A stretch of 64,000 bases of DNA from CALOCN01 sp942491735. GTDB lineage: Bacteria; Eisenbacteria; RBG-16-71-46; JABDJR01. Where the stretch lies: NCBI GenBank assembly GCA_942491735.1, contig CALOCN010000014.1:992001-1056000 (forward strand). The letters are read 5' to 3'. The notes below the pieces were generated by a model. The model searched no databases and was not told where the DNA came from. It was given only the letters and a program-made list of their open reading frames with translations. Below are positions 40,650 to 48,793 of the stretch, piece after piece. Numbering within the stretch: the stretch's first letter is position 1; every line of letters starts with the position of its first letter. The position numbers and the translations under genes are program-made.

Positions 40650-41060
40650 ATGACGACGATGACGATTGAGACCCAGAGTCGGGAGACGGAGGTTCCAGCG
40701 AAGGCGGTTCGCCGGACGTTCACGAAGGAGTACAAGCTCGGGATCCTGGAGAAGGCGGACCAGTGCCGGGTTTCCGGTGGGATTGGGAAGCTGCTCCGGC
40801 AGGAAGGGCTGTACTCATCCCATCTCACACTGTGGAGGAAGGAGCGTCGTGAAGGCACGCTCCAGGCTTCCGGTCGCCGACGTGGGCCGAAGAGCAAGAA
40901 GACCCCCGCGGAACTGGAGATCGAGAAGCTACAGCGTGAGAACAATCGGTTGCGCAAGAAGCTGAAGCACGCGGAGAAGATCATCAGCGTCCAAAAAAAA
41001 CTTTCCGAAGTCCTGGGGATTCAGCTCGAGGAGACGGACCATGCGCCCGATCCCGATTGA
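40650..41060 (+). CDS. IS3-family OrfA (HTH protein)
   Basis: A 136-residue DNA-binding protein. TKEYKLGILEKADQCRVSGG through LYSSHLTLWRKERREG is the HTH of the IS3 family (residues about 22-65). A leucine-rich coiled coil (ELEIEKLQRENNRLRKKLKH) follows. It starts with AGGAGG about 12 bases upstream. A run of eight A at 40993-41000 is a good site for slipping into orfB. Confidence 0.9.
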   Translation: MTTMTIETQSRETEVPAKAVRRTFTKEYKLGILEKADQCRVSGGIGKLLRQEGLYSSHLTLWRKERREGTLQASGRRRGPKSKKTPAELEIEKLQRENNRLRKKLKHAEKIISVQKKLSEVLGIQLEETDHAPDPD

Positions 41061-42073
41061 AGGTCGCACTCCACACCCTGGTCCCCGAGTTCAGCGTGAA
41101 CGATGCTTGCCAGGGACTCGGCGTTCCGAGAAGCACGGGGTATCGCTGGCTGCGGCCGCCGGTGCCGCGGATGCCAGACCCGCGACCCCGCTCACCCCGT
41201 GCACTGTCTCCGGAGGAACGAAACGTAGTGCTCGAGGTGCTGTGCTCGGAACGGTTCTCGGATCAGGCGCCGACGACCGTGCACGCGAAGCTGCTCGACG
41301 AGGACCAGCGCTACCTGTGCCACCCTCGCACCATGTACCGGATTCTGGCCTCAGAACAGGCTACGCGGGAGCGCCGAGCTCAGCGACAGCATCCCAAGTA
41401 CGACAAGCCCGAGCTCATCGCGACCGCCCCGAACCAGGTCTGGACATGGGATGTCACGTGGCTTCGGGGTCCCGCCAAGTACACGTACTACCCCCTCTAC
41501 GTCATCCTGGATCTCTTCAGCCGCTTCAATCCCGGGTGGATGCTCGCGCACGAAGAGAACGGGGAGCTGGCCGTGAAGCTTCTCAGCGAGACCTGCCGGC
41601 GTCAGGGGATCGAACCAGGATCCTTGACCCTCCACGCGGACCGTGGCCCTGTTCCCAAAGGAAAGACGGTCAAGCAGTTACTGCGGGATCTCGAGGTCAC
41701 CCGCTCGTTCAGCCGTCCCAGGGTCAGCAACGACAATCCGTTCTCCGAGGCCGAGTTTCGAACCCTGAAATACGGGCCAAACTTCCCCCATCGATTCGAC
41801 GGCTACGATCATGCTCGGGACTTCTGTCGCGAGTTCTTCCCCTGGTACAACAACAAGCATCGGCACTCAGGGTTGGCATACTTCACGCCCGCCGATGTTC
41901 ACCACGGACGCGTCCCGGAACTTCGGGCCCAACGCCAGGTGGTCATGGACGAGGCCTTCAAACGACATCCAGAACGCTTCGCCGCCGGTCATCCTCGGGT
42001 GCCCGCCCCACCCAAAACCGTCTGGATCAACCCACCCGAAAACCGCGCCGAGATCGAACTCGGGCTACACTAA
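41057..42073 (+). CDS. IS3-family transposase OrfB (DDE)
   Basis: A 338-residue integrase-core transposase in the -1 frame relative to orfA. The catalytic triad is D in TWDVTWLRG, D in LHADRGP and E in NPFSEAEFRTLKY. It could start at the TTG at 41057, but the frame is open upstream back to the A-run at 40993-41000, so an OrfAB fusion by frameshifting is the likely active form. Confidence 0.9.
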   Translation: MKVALHTLVPEFSVNDACQGLGVPRSTGYRWLRPPVPRMPDPRPRSPRALSPEERNVVLEVLCSERFSDQAPTTVHAKLLDEDQRYLCHPRTMYRILASEQATRERRAQRQHPKYDKPELIATAPNQVWTWDVTWLRGPAKYTYYPLYVILDLFSRFNPGWMLAHEENGELAVKLLSETCRRQGIEPGSLTLHADRGPVPKGKTVKQLLRDLEVTRSFSRPRVSNDNPFSEAEFRTLKYGPNFPHRFDGYDHARDFCREFFPWYNNKHRHSGLAYFTPADVHHGRVPELRAQRQVVMDEAFKRHPERFAAGHPRVPAPPKTVWINPPENRAEIELGLH

Positions 42074-42106
42074 ACTCGCAACCAACATGTCTCACTTCTA
42101 TTGACA

Positions 42107-42314
42107 CGTACCGAGGGCAGACCAGGCCATTTCAAGGTTCAGGCAGGACATGAGTTTCCCCGGGATTGACGTAAAGCGACTGATCCCACGCAGGGGAGGT
42201 GGTCAGATCAGGTTCGCGGTGCCACCGAGTCTCATTGTGTACGATCGGGAGGCGTTGATCAGAGAGAACCGCGACACAGATATCGCGCGGTTGGCAGGGC
42301 GCTTGGCTCCGTGA
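42107..42314 (+). pseudogene. gene split by IS3 element, 3' part
   Basis: About 69 codons in the same frame as the 39924-40584 piece: VPRADQAISRFRQDMSFPGI, then GQIRFAVPPSLIVYDREALI and a final RLAGRLAP. The RADQAISRFRQ and IRF-V-P segments would complete the winged-helix-like end of the split protein, giving about 289 residues. There is no start of its own. Positions 42315-42433 hold no gene. Confidence 0.7.
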
Positions 42315-42433
42315 ACTGACTGTCGGCGGGAATCCCCCAAGCGATGTCAATTCGTTGATGCCGGTAACCTCGGGGGACGAAAACTCGTGTCTACTCGCAG
42401 GGACCTAGGAACAAGCAATGGGAGTGTCCTCAC

Positions 42434-42850
42434 ATGGCGTCCAAGAGACCAATCAGCTGGTTCTACCAGCACATCCTCGGAGCGAAGCTCAGCAACGTGA
42501 GGAACTCCTGGGGGGCGTTCGATCCAGAGGCCAACCGGGTGTTCTTGAGCTTATGGCGCGACGGAATCGATCGAACCGATAGCGGCGATAGAACCCTCGT
42601 ACTTCTCGACGATCCGCCAACTCGGCCACCGGGGTACACGGAGCGCAAGGCCCATCTTGATCTCATGAGGGCCGGAGTGCCGGGCTATGGAGTGGTCTGC
42701 GTCGCGAAAGACGTGGACGACCCGGTTCGGAGTATCGATTTCTATGACGATGTCCGGCTCCTGGTTCTTGGGGCGCTGATCCACGACGGAGAGCGTACCT
42801 ATGCCGAGATTGTTGATAGGATTCCGGTGGGCAGGATTGGCGGGTCCTGA
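42434..42850 (+). CDS. hypothetical protein
   Basis: A 138-residue protein starting MASKRPISWFYQHILGAKL. It has a conserved-looking N-terminal stretch (NSWGAFDPEANRVFLSLWRD) and a second half of beta-helix character (GYGVVCVAKDVDDPVRSIDF). I recall similar stand-alone proteins near restriction genes but cannot name the family, and no catalytic motif is clear. The region after it, 42851-43071, carries no gene. Confidence 0.6.
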   Translation: MASKRPISWFYQHILGAKLSNVRNSWGAFDPEANRVFLSLWRDGIDRTDSGDRTLVLLDDPPTRPPGYTERKAHLDLMRAGVPGYGVVCVAKDVDDPVRSIDFYDDVRLLVLGALIHDGERTYAEIVDRIPVGRIGGS

Positions 42851-43071
42851 TACTGACCGCTCCCGAGAGAACCATGGTCCCAAGGGACCCAAGAAACGGG
42901 TCAATTCCACCCTCATCAAAACGTTCGATGGATGGCGAGACGCTTTGACAGACTGCCGAGATCATGACTCAAGATGGAGCGGAGGACTCGGATAGCTGCA
43001 GTAACGTCCGGAATCCTGGGAGACGGCAGTTGCCGAGTCAGCCCCAAACTTACTAGTGAAAGGACAAGTAC

Positions 43072-43575
43072 ATGTGGCAGACACTCGTGCCTTTGTTTCT
43101 CATCGGAGCAGGCATTGGATGGATTACCGGTCTCTCTCTCTCTCCTACAGTGTCCATTGTCCTGACGAGTATTCTGGGAGTAGCCGGTGGCCTTGTGGCC
43201 ACCTTGGTAGACAGCGGGAAAGTGGATGAGAGGAGGCCGCGAACGGTTGCGGCCTGGCCGGTCGCAATGTTTATCGTTGGAATTGCGTGTGTTGCGCCCC
43301 TTGGGATCTGGGCGCGTACCCACAATTGGTTTGGCAATGCACCGAGTGCAGAGGTGGGCAGTACAGCGGAGCAGGCTACAGCGCAGGCTAACTTCAAGGT
43401 TCCGGGCCTGTTTGCCAACCTGGGAAGCCACTGCCGTGAATTGCTGGAGGAAGAGAATGATGAAGTATTCTCACGAAAGCTTGAGAAGGGGGATCTTGGG
43501 TGGCTCTTGGAGAGGACAACGAATCCTGACACGCTCAGGATGGCTGTCGCTGCCTTCTGTGAGGAGCGAGAGTGA
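43072..43575 (+). CDS. three-TM membrane protein, first gene of protease-barrel operon
   Basis: A 167-residue inner-membrane protein. Three hydrophobic helices are at about 5-22, 26-46 and 61-79, followed by a soluble acidic, helical tail (GSHCRELLEEENDEVFSRKL). A ribosome site (GAAAGGACA) precedes the ATG. The tail might be a coupling or sensing domain. No family is recognised. Its stop overlaps the GTG start of the protease-barrel gene (GTGA), so the two are co-translated. Confidence 0.7.
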   Translation: MWQTLVPLFLIGAGIGWITGLSLSPTVSIVLTSILGVAGGLVATLVDSGKVDERRPRTVAAWPVAMFIVGIACVAPLGIWARTHNWFGNAPSAEVGSTAEQATAQANFKVPGLFANLGSHCRELLEEENDEVFSRKLEKGDLGWLLERTTNPDTLRMAVAAFCEERE

Positions 43576-44888
43576 AGTCCTTGACGTTCTTCTGCCTGAG
43601 TGCGGCTCTTATGGCTTCATGGACACAGCCGACAAGGGCCCAAGACGACGCGAGTCAAGACCCTAGGGTTGTTAGAATTGTCAGCACGCTTAAGACAATA
43701 ACGTACATCCAGACAGGGTTTGTTTGGGAGGTTGATGGGAGAGTTGGAATTGTTACGGCCCTGCATGGCGTTGTCGGAGCTAAGAGTGTTTCCGCTCAGA
43801 ATGCGATTCTTTACTTTGATGAGCTTCACATTGCAATGGTCGACGTGGATCGTGATGTGGCGTTCCTCACAGATCCGCTGCTTCTATCCGCCGAGAACCG
43901 CTATGTCGCCGAGTCCAATACGGTGGGTCCGTTCCTTGTGACGGGATACCCCAGAGGCACTCCCAGCCAGTTTGTGCACGAACTGCAGCCGCACGCTGAG
44001 GCACTTGCTGACTTGAAGACGCACATACCACCCAGTGATGTCTCGAAAGCGCTGCGGAAGCGAATGAGCCCGGAACTAGACATCACTGTTCTCAGCGTAA
44101 GAGGTCCTCTTCAGCCTGGCCACTCTGGGGCTCCTTTGACCACCCTTGACGGAAAGCTAGTGGCCATTGGGTCCGGTGGCCTAGTTGAGGGGCAAGCGGA
44201 TATCGGCTGGGCTATCCCAGTGACTGATATTGAGTGGCGAGAGGTGGGGGTGGAGTCTCGGGAGTTGACTCGACTGGCAAGAGAAGATGCTCAAGCGCTC
44301 TTTCAGGTGGTGTCCAAGAGGAGGCTGCGATTCGGGGTCGGAGTGTCCATCGGAGAGAGCAATGTGTGTCAGGATGGTTGTGGGGGAGGACGGCGGTCCG
44401 GTGCCGCCAGGGTTTTCGTTGAGTGGCCTTTGCTGGGCAGTAGGACAGTTTCGGTGCAAACGGAACTTCAGTACGCAGTCCGTGGAACCAAAGGGACTCG
44501 TGCCTACATTTCCGAGCCTACCACGGGTAGCTATGAATATGATCTTAGGTACGTCGACGTCAACGCTTTGTTGGTCCTACGCGACGTGGTGTGGGAGCTA
44601 GCATTCATCGGAGGTCTCTCAGTGGGCTTCGGAACAAGTGGATCGTACCTGGTACACAGGCCCGTTGTGGGCACTAGCGAAGTAGATGTCGCGGTGCACA
44701 ATGGTCTCGGGATCATTGTCGGACTGTCACGTGGGTTGCTATGGGTTGGTCGTGGAGAGTTAGAAGTGGGGGTGCGCCAGTATCTTGGCATGACTTCGGT
44801 AGGCGCGTCATCGCAAGGAGAAGTGTACGCAGAGAGATTGAGTGGACGGAGCTACTCCACGACTGTTGAACTGGGGGTGAGGTTCTAG
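43572..44888 (+). CDS. trypsin-like serine protease fused to outer-membrane beta-barrel
   Basis: A 438-residue exported protein starting at GTG, with a signal peptide ending PTRAQD. Residues about 30-230 are a trypsin-like domain: H65 in TALHGV, D95 in DRDVAFLT and S185 in PGHSGAPLT form the triad, and AIGSGGLVEGQADIGWAIPV matches the final barrel. Residues about 255-438 are alternating beta strands (RLRFGVGVSIGES ... LALLVLRDVV-type strands ... ELGVRF) ending in Phe, the mark of an outer-membrane barrel of about eight strands. The protease would sit in the periplasm, tethered to the outer membrane. This order, protease first then barrel, is unusual. Confidence 0.75.
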   Translation: MKSLTFFCLSAALMASWTQPTRAQDDASQDPRVVRIVSTLKTITYIQTGFVWEVDGRVGIVTALHGVVGAKSVSAQNAILYFDELHIAMVDVDRDVAFLTDPLLLSAENRYVAESNTVGPFLVTGYPRGTPSQFVHELQPHAEALADLKTHIPPSDVSKALRKRMSPELDITVLSVRGPLQPGHSGAPLTTLDGKLVAIGSGGLVEGQADIGWAIPVTDIEWREVGVESRELTRLAREDAQALFQVVSKRRLRFGVGVSIGESNVCQDGCGGGRRSGAARVFVEWPLLGSRTVSVQTELQYAVRGTKGTRAYISEPTTGSYEYDLRYVDVNALLVLRDVVWELAFIGGLSVGFGTSGSYLVHRPVVGTSEVDVAVHNGLGIIVGLSRGLLWVGRGELEVGVRQYLGMTSVGASSQGEVYAERLSGRSYSTTVELGVRF

Positions 44889-45635
44889 ATGATAGCCAAC
44901 CTCAGGTTCAGCGGCTTTGTTCTGGTTGTGGGGGCAATCATGGGATGCGAGGAAAGTCCCATCGTTATCGGCAAGAAGCCGGAGCGACTCATACAAACAG
45001 CGTCCCTAAGATCAAATTGTGCATACGAGGGCGACGTGTTCGAGGACAGCCTTGAGTTCGCCCTCATTGATGTAGAGGAAGATACACTAAGAGGTGCGTT
45101 CTGGGTCACGTGCGACAAAGGGGAGTTCCGCGCTAGGGAGGGTGGCGCGTACGGACCTTGGCGCAAGGAGTACGTCCTGAGCGATGTTATGCGCATCACG
45201 CTTCAGGTTCGCGCAGGCACTATCGAGGATGCCAGCGTGAGCGTCGCGCCTATGAATGTCCATGTGTCTGCTGCAGACGCGCCCAGTGTGGCACAGCAGA
45301 TCAGGCTTGAGGTCAAACGGCCGCAGATTGTCTCCTATTCGTGGTGCTGTGTTGACGATGGGCCACCCCAGCAGAAGAAGAGTGTCCGAATCATGCTGAA
45401 GATCCCCGGCCTGTGTGATCCGATAGACGTTGATCTCCGCAGTTCTGCGGGTACTCCAGAATTCACCATGCATGCCGGTTATGCGAGCCTGACCGAGGGT
45501 GATGAGTACTGTGGCGAAGCCAAGGTGAATCTTGTTGACAGGTGGCTTGTCGTGGGGGCTAGACAACTGGACGAGCCACTCGTGTTGGAACTGGAGGATT
45601 GTCCTGACTGTACAGGCAGCAACAGGTGTCCGTAG
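44889..45635 (+). CDS. lipoprotein, third gene of protease-barrel operon
   Basis: A 248-residue lipoprotein with lipobox IMGC (Cys20). The mature protein is beta-rich and has ten or more cysteines, including CDKGEF, SWCCVDD, a GLCDPIDV region and the C-terminal ELEDCPDCTGSNRC, so it is probably disulfide-bonded. The ATG directly follows the TAG of the protease-barrel gene. It could be a substrate, inhibitor or partner of the protease; nothing in the sequence decides this. No family recognised. Confidence 0.72.
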   Translation: MIANLRFSGFVLVVGAIMGCEESPIVIGKKPERLIQTASLRSNCAYEGDVFEDSLEFALIDVEEDTLRGAFWVTCDKGEFRAREGGAYGPWRKEYVLSDVMRITLQVRAGTIEDASVSVAPMNVHVSAADAPSVAQQIRLEVKRPQIVSYSWCCVDDGPPQQKKSVRIMLKIPGLCDPIDVDLRSSAGTPEFTMHAGYASLTEGDEYCGEAKVNLVDRWLVVGARQLDEPLVLELEDCPDCTGSNRCP

Positions 45636-45733
45636 CGCGGGGGCGCCAGTCTCATCCAGGCTGACTCCCGCTCCAACTCTGGACGACAGGTTGCGACACG
45701 AAGGGCGAGGTGGCGGGAAGGCGATCCACCACC

Positions 45734-45776
45734 ACCGGACTGTGAGCCCACAGCCCGGCGAGCCACTTACAGGGCT
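45734..45776 (+). repeat. 43-bp element, copy 2
   Basis: These 43 bp match 48864-48906 with one mismatch. Both copies lie next to the 3' end of a decayed gene (AbiEii-like here, recombinase there) in the same orientation. Confidence 0.75.
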
Positions 45777-45785
45777 GTGGGCTCA
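45743..45785. repeat. 14-bp perfect inverted repeat around the junction element
   Basis: TGAGCCCACAGCCC (45743-45756) and GGGCTGTGGGCTCA (45772-45785) are exact reverse complements with a 15-bp spacer. It contains the GAGCCACTTACAGGGCT core found at the tRNA junction and at 48890. There is no T-tract, so it is not a standard terminator. It may be a recombination site. Confidence 0.6.
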
Positions 45786-45789
45786 GAGT

Positions 45790-45890
45790 TCCTTCCGCGG
45801 GCCCGGCGATGCACCTTCCCCGGATGTTGGGCATATCAATGATTTGCCCCTGCGATCGGCAGAAGAAACCGACACAACAAGTTCGCGGAT
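45790..45890 (-). pseudogene. AbiEii-like 3' end fragment
   Basis: On the minus strand about 65 bp align well with the 3' end of the decayed AbiEii-like gene at the right edge of the window (CTTCTGCCGATCGCA followed by the ATCATTGAT and GGGGAAGGTG stretches). It would encode the FLLPIA tail of such a toxin. Only this tail remains; IS21 begins at 45899. The remaining 45636-45733 holds no gene. Confidence 0.5.
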
Positions 45891-45898
45891 AGGCATTG

Positions 45899-48661
45899 TG
45901 ATTATTCCGACGATTCCGGACACCGATTCCGACGGAAGCCGGACACCGTTCCGGTGAAGCCGGACGGTCTGATCGGAGCGTAGCGACGCGAGTGGTTTGT
46001 TCTCTTTGGTTTGTTGTCTCGATTTCCAGTTCGCCTGGATCGTAGCGCCATCCGGGACGGATGGCAGCCCGGATTCCGGGTCTTCAGTCTCTTCCTCCGT
46101 CCGGCTGCCTATCTCTTCCTCCCTTTCTTGCCCGCCTCCGGGTTCTCGGGCGGTTCGGTGTGTCTCATGGACTTACCCGTGAGTGGGATGCGGTGAGCGC
46201 GGTGCAGGAGACGGTCGCAGATCGCATCGGCCAAGGTGGGTTCTCCCACGGCTTCGTGCCATGCGGTGACCGGGAGTTGGGTGGCGACCAGGGTGGACCC
46301 CCGTTCGTAACGGTCCTCCATGACCTCCAGCAGATCCCGTCGCTCGGAGTCCTTCAGGGGTGCGATGAGCCAGTCGTCGATGGCCAGGAGATCGGTCTTG
46401 GCGATCCGGGCCAGAAGCCGAGAGTACGAACCATCTCCCCGGGCCACTGCAAGGTCGTGCAGAAGCCGGGGGGCCCGGACGTAGATGGCGGTGAACCCCC
46501 GTCGACACGCACGCTCGGTGAAGGCGCAAGCCAGGAAGCTCTTGCCCGTTCCGGTTGGCCCGGTGAGCACCAGATTTTGATGTTCCTGGATCCAGGAACA
46601 TCCACCCAGAGCGAGCACGACCTGGCGGTCGAGTCCCCGTGGGGTCTTGAAGTCCACGTCTTCGAGGGACGCCGTGTAGCGGAGCTTGGCCACACGGAGC
46701 CTGCGGGTGAGCTTGCGTTGTTCCCGCGCTGTCCACTCCGCGTCAACGAGTAGGCCGAGCCGGTCGTCAAAGCTGAGTTCGGCGTACTGGCTGGACCGCT
46801 GTTGTTCCTGAAGTGCATCGGCCATGGCGGTCATCTTCATGGCCTGCAGGGTGTCGAGGGTGGGTTGGTTCAGCATGGGGGTCTCCTGGGTGGCGTAGTA
46901 GGCCGCGCCACGGATATTGGTGTGACGGGGAGCGGGTGGCGGGGGCGTCACCTCTCCGTCCAGGGCCAGGTGGTCTGCGCCGCTGGCAAGGATGTTCTTG
47001 ACGGTGTGATAGCGGTAGGAGCGGAGGTGGAGGGCCCGGACCGAGGCGGCTTCCAAGCGATCCGCGCCATGGGCCTTGCCCAGTCGCATGATCCCGAGAC
47101 AGGAGCGGAAGCCCTGTTCCGGGTGGCGCCGGGCCTCGAGGATCTCCCTCACCAGTTCCCCGGTGGCGGGTCCGGTGGCTTGGGCCCAGTGGATGAGTCG
47201 CGAGGGGGACCACTCCAGGTGCGCCCGGTGCGAGGCCGGCATGTGTTCGGGCTGCGTCGCGTACTGGTGCCGTCCCCGAAGGCGTTGATGGGAAGCGAGT
47301 CGCTTGTCCTGGAAGAACACCTCCAGCGTGGTGGCGGTGAGACGGGCTTCCACCTGTTCGCGGATCAGCGCATAGGGAACGCTGTAGTAGTTTGTCTCGA
47401 CCTCGACGTGGTAGTCGATGTTGACCCGCGGCCGGGACCACACGCCCAACTCGTAGCGGCTGGCCGGAAGGGGGGTCAGGGCTGGACGGTCCAACTGCTC
47501 GAACAGCTCTCGACGGCTCACTCCCAGCTTCTGCAGGGGGCGGTCGTTGAGTTGCGGGAGCAACTCCCAGATGGCCTCGTTGAGTTCGGCCAGGCTGAAG
47601 AAGATCCGGTTGCGCAACGCGGCCAGGATCCAGCGTTGCACCAGAAGGACCGAGAGTTCCGCCTTCGGCTTGTCTTTTGGCTTCCTCACCCTCGCCGGGA
47701 TGACCACCGCCCCATAGTGCGACGCCATGTCCTCGTAGGTCCGGTTGATCCCCGGTTCGTAGCGACAAGGCCGGGTTACCCCGCTCTTGAGATTGTCCGG
47801 AACCAGGATCGCGCTACACCCGCCAAAGAAGGTGAACATGCGTTGGTGGGAGCCGATCCAGCAGGACAGGTCCTGGCTGAGCGTGGCCTCGGCATAGGTG
47901 TACCCGCTGGCCCCCAGGGCGCCCACGAACAGTTCGACTGCCGTCACCTCACCCGTCTTGGGGTCCACGATCTCCGGTCGCATCCCCGAGTAGTCCACGA
48001 AGGTCTTCTCACCCGCTCGGTGGATCTGCCGCATCGAGGGGTGCAGTGTCCTGGAGAACCGCTGCAACAGCTCACAGAACCGGCTGTACTCGTACCCGCC
48101 AGGATGAGTCGCTCGATACTCCTGCCAGAGCAGGAACCGGGTCACCCCTTTGCGGCGCAGTTCCCGGTGCAGAAGGGACCACTCTGGTTGGGGACGCGGT
48201 TCCGCCGCCGGGGAGTCCGTTGAGTCCTGGTACAGCAGCTGCTCCAGGGCGGCTTCCCCAAGGTCCCCCGGCAACGGCCACTGGAGGCCTGCTCTCTGGG
48301 CTCGCGACAGGGTGTCCCCTACGGTGGATCGTCCCAACCCCAGGCTCTTGGCGATCTGACGGAGGCTGAGCCCACCGCCCCATCGCAACCGCAACACCTC
48401 TCGTATCTTACGCATGGATGACCTCTTGGCCGGCACGTTGCACCCCCCTTCAGGTTAGGTAAGGGCTGCAGGGTACCTGGGTTATCCCGCGTCGCTCGCT
48501 CTCCGACTCACCCCCCCCAAGAAGGGGTGTCCGGCTTCCCCGGAATACCGTCCGGGTTCAGTCGGAAGGGTGTCCGGCTTCCCCGGAATACTGTCCGGAA
48601 TCAATCGGAAGGGTGTCCGGCTTCGTTCGGAATCACTGTCCGGCTTCCCCCGGAATAATCA
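45899..48661 (-). mobile_element. IS21-family insertion sequence, intact
   Basis: A 2763-bp element beginning TGATTATTCCG and ending CGGAATAATCA, exact inverted ends of the TG...CA type. Both ends carry several subterminal copies of a TGTCCGGCTTC unit; on the right three copies lie about 43 bp apart (48526, 48570, 48612). No target duplication is visible, so a flank may have been changed by later recombination. It is inverted relative to the remnant at 25684-26220. Confidence 0.9.
46109..48436 (-). CDS. IS21 transposase IstA fused in frame to helper ATPase IstB
   Basis: One 775-residue reading frame covers both IS21 proteins. Residues 1-520 are IstA: an HTH (LSLRQIAKSLGLGRSTVGDT), then a DDE core with D in KTFVDYSGM, D in VPDNLKSG and E in KPKAELSVL. 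Residues 521-775 are IstB, an AAA+ ATPase with Walker A GPTGTGKS and Walker B LLAIDDWL. Normally the two are separate, slightly overlapping genes. Here the IstA stop is absent (RGAAYYATQETP then MLNQP). IstB could still start at the internal ATG at 46876, preceded by AGGAG. Confidence 0.92.
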   Translation of the reverse strand: MPAKRSSMRKIREVLRLRWGGGLSLRQIAKSLGLGRSTVGDTLSRAQRAGLQWPLPGDLGEAALEQLLYQDSTDSPAAEPRPQPEWSLLHRELRRKGVTRFLLWQEYRATHPGGYEYSRFCELLQRFSRTLHPSMRQIHRAGEKTFVDYSGMRPEIVDPKTGEVTAVELFVGALGASGYTYAEATLSQDLSCWIGSHQRMFTFFGGCSAILVPDNLKSGVTRPCRYEPGINRTYEDMASHYGAVVIPARVRKPKDKPKAELSVLLVQRWILAALRNRIFFSLAELNEAIWELLPQLNDRPLQKLGVSRRELFEQLDRPALTPLPASRYELGVWSRPRVNIDYHVEVETNYYSVPYALIREQVEARLTATTLEVFFQDKRLASHQRLRGRHQYATQPEHMPASHRAHLEWSPSRLIHWAQATGPATGELVREILEARRHPEQGFRSCLGIMRLGKAHGADRLEAASVRALHLRSYRYHTVKNILASGADHLALDGEVTPPPPAPRHTNIRGAAYYATQETPMLNQPTLDTLQAMKMTAMADALQEQQRSSQYAELSFDDRLGLLVDAEWTAREQRKLTRRLRVAKLRYTASLEDVDFKTPRGLDRQVVLALGGCSWIQEHQNLVLTGPTGTGKSFLACAFTERACRRGFTAIYVRAPRLLHDLAVARGDGSYSRLLARIAKTDLLAIDDWLIAPLKDSERRDLLEVMEDRYERGSTLVATQLPVTAWHEAVGEPTLADAICDRLLHRAHRIPLTGKSMRHTEPPENPEAGKKGRKR

Positions 48662-48793
48662 CGCTACTCTCGAATGTGGCAGTTGGAACAGTGGGCCAGC
48701 ACAGAAGAAGAGAGTACATAGGGTGTAGATCAGTTGGGAGGGGGATGCACAGTACTCTCACTCTCAGGAGTTGAGGGGGGTGTGAGGGGGCTC
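48662..48793. other. short non-coding stretch between IS21 and recombinase fragment
   Basis: No gene seen; part of the decayed island edge. Confidence 0.5.

Larger units (their letters stand above)
40585..42106 (+). mobile_element. IS3-family insertion sequence
   Basis: About 1.52 kb with orfA and orfB. Related inverted ends are TGCCAGTA...GAGTGAGACA on the left and TGTCTCACTTCTATTGACA on the right. A 3-bp CGT (40583-40585 and 42107-42109) may be the target duplication; the exact outer base is uncertain by 1-2 bp. Removing it restores one reading frame across the junction. Confidence 0.85.

Noticed and set aside
45743..45785. Hairpin as an integron attC site or intrinsic terminator
   Set aside because: It lacks the conserved attC core ends and a T-tract, and no integron integrase is present. 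Reported as a junction element instead.
46802..48223. 473-codon plus-strand frame
   Set aside because: Antisense to the IstA part of the IS21 element.
48526..48661. Regularly spaced repeats resembling a short CRISPR array
   Set aside because: They are the subterminal repeats of IS21; the repeat units are short and unequal and no cas genes are near.
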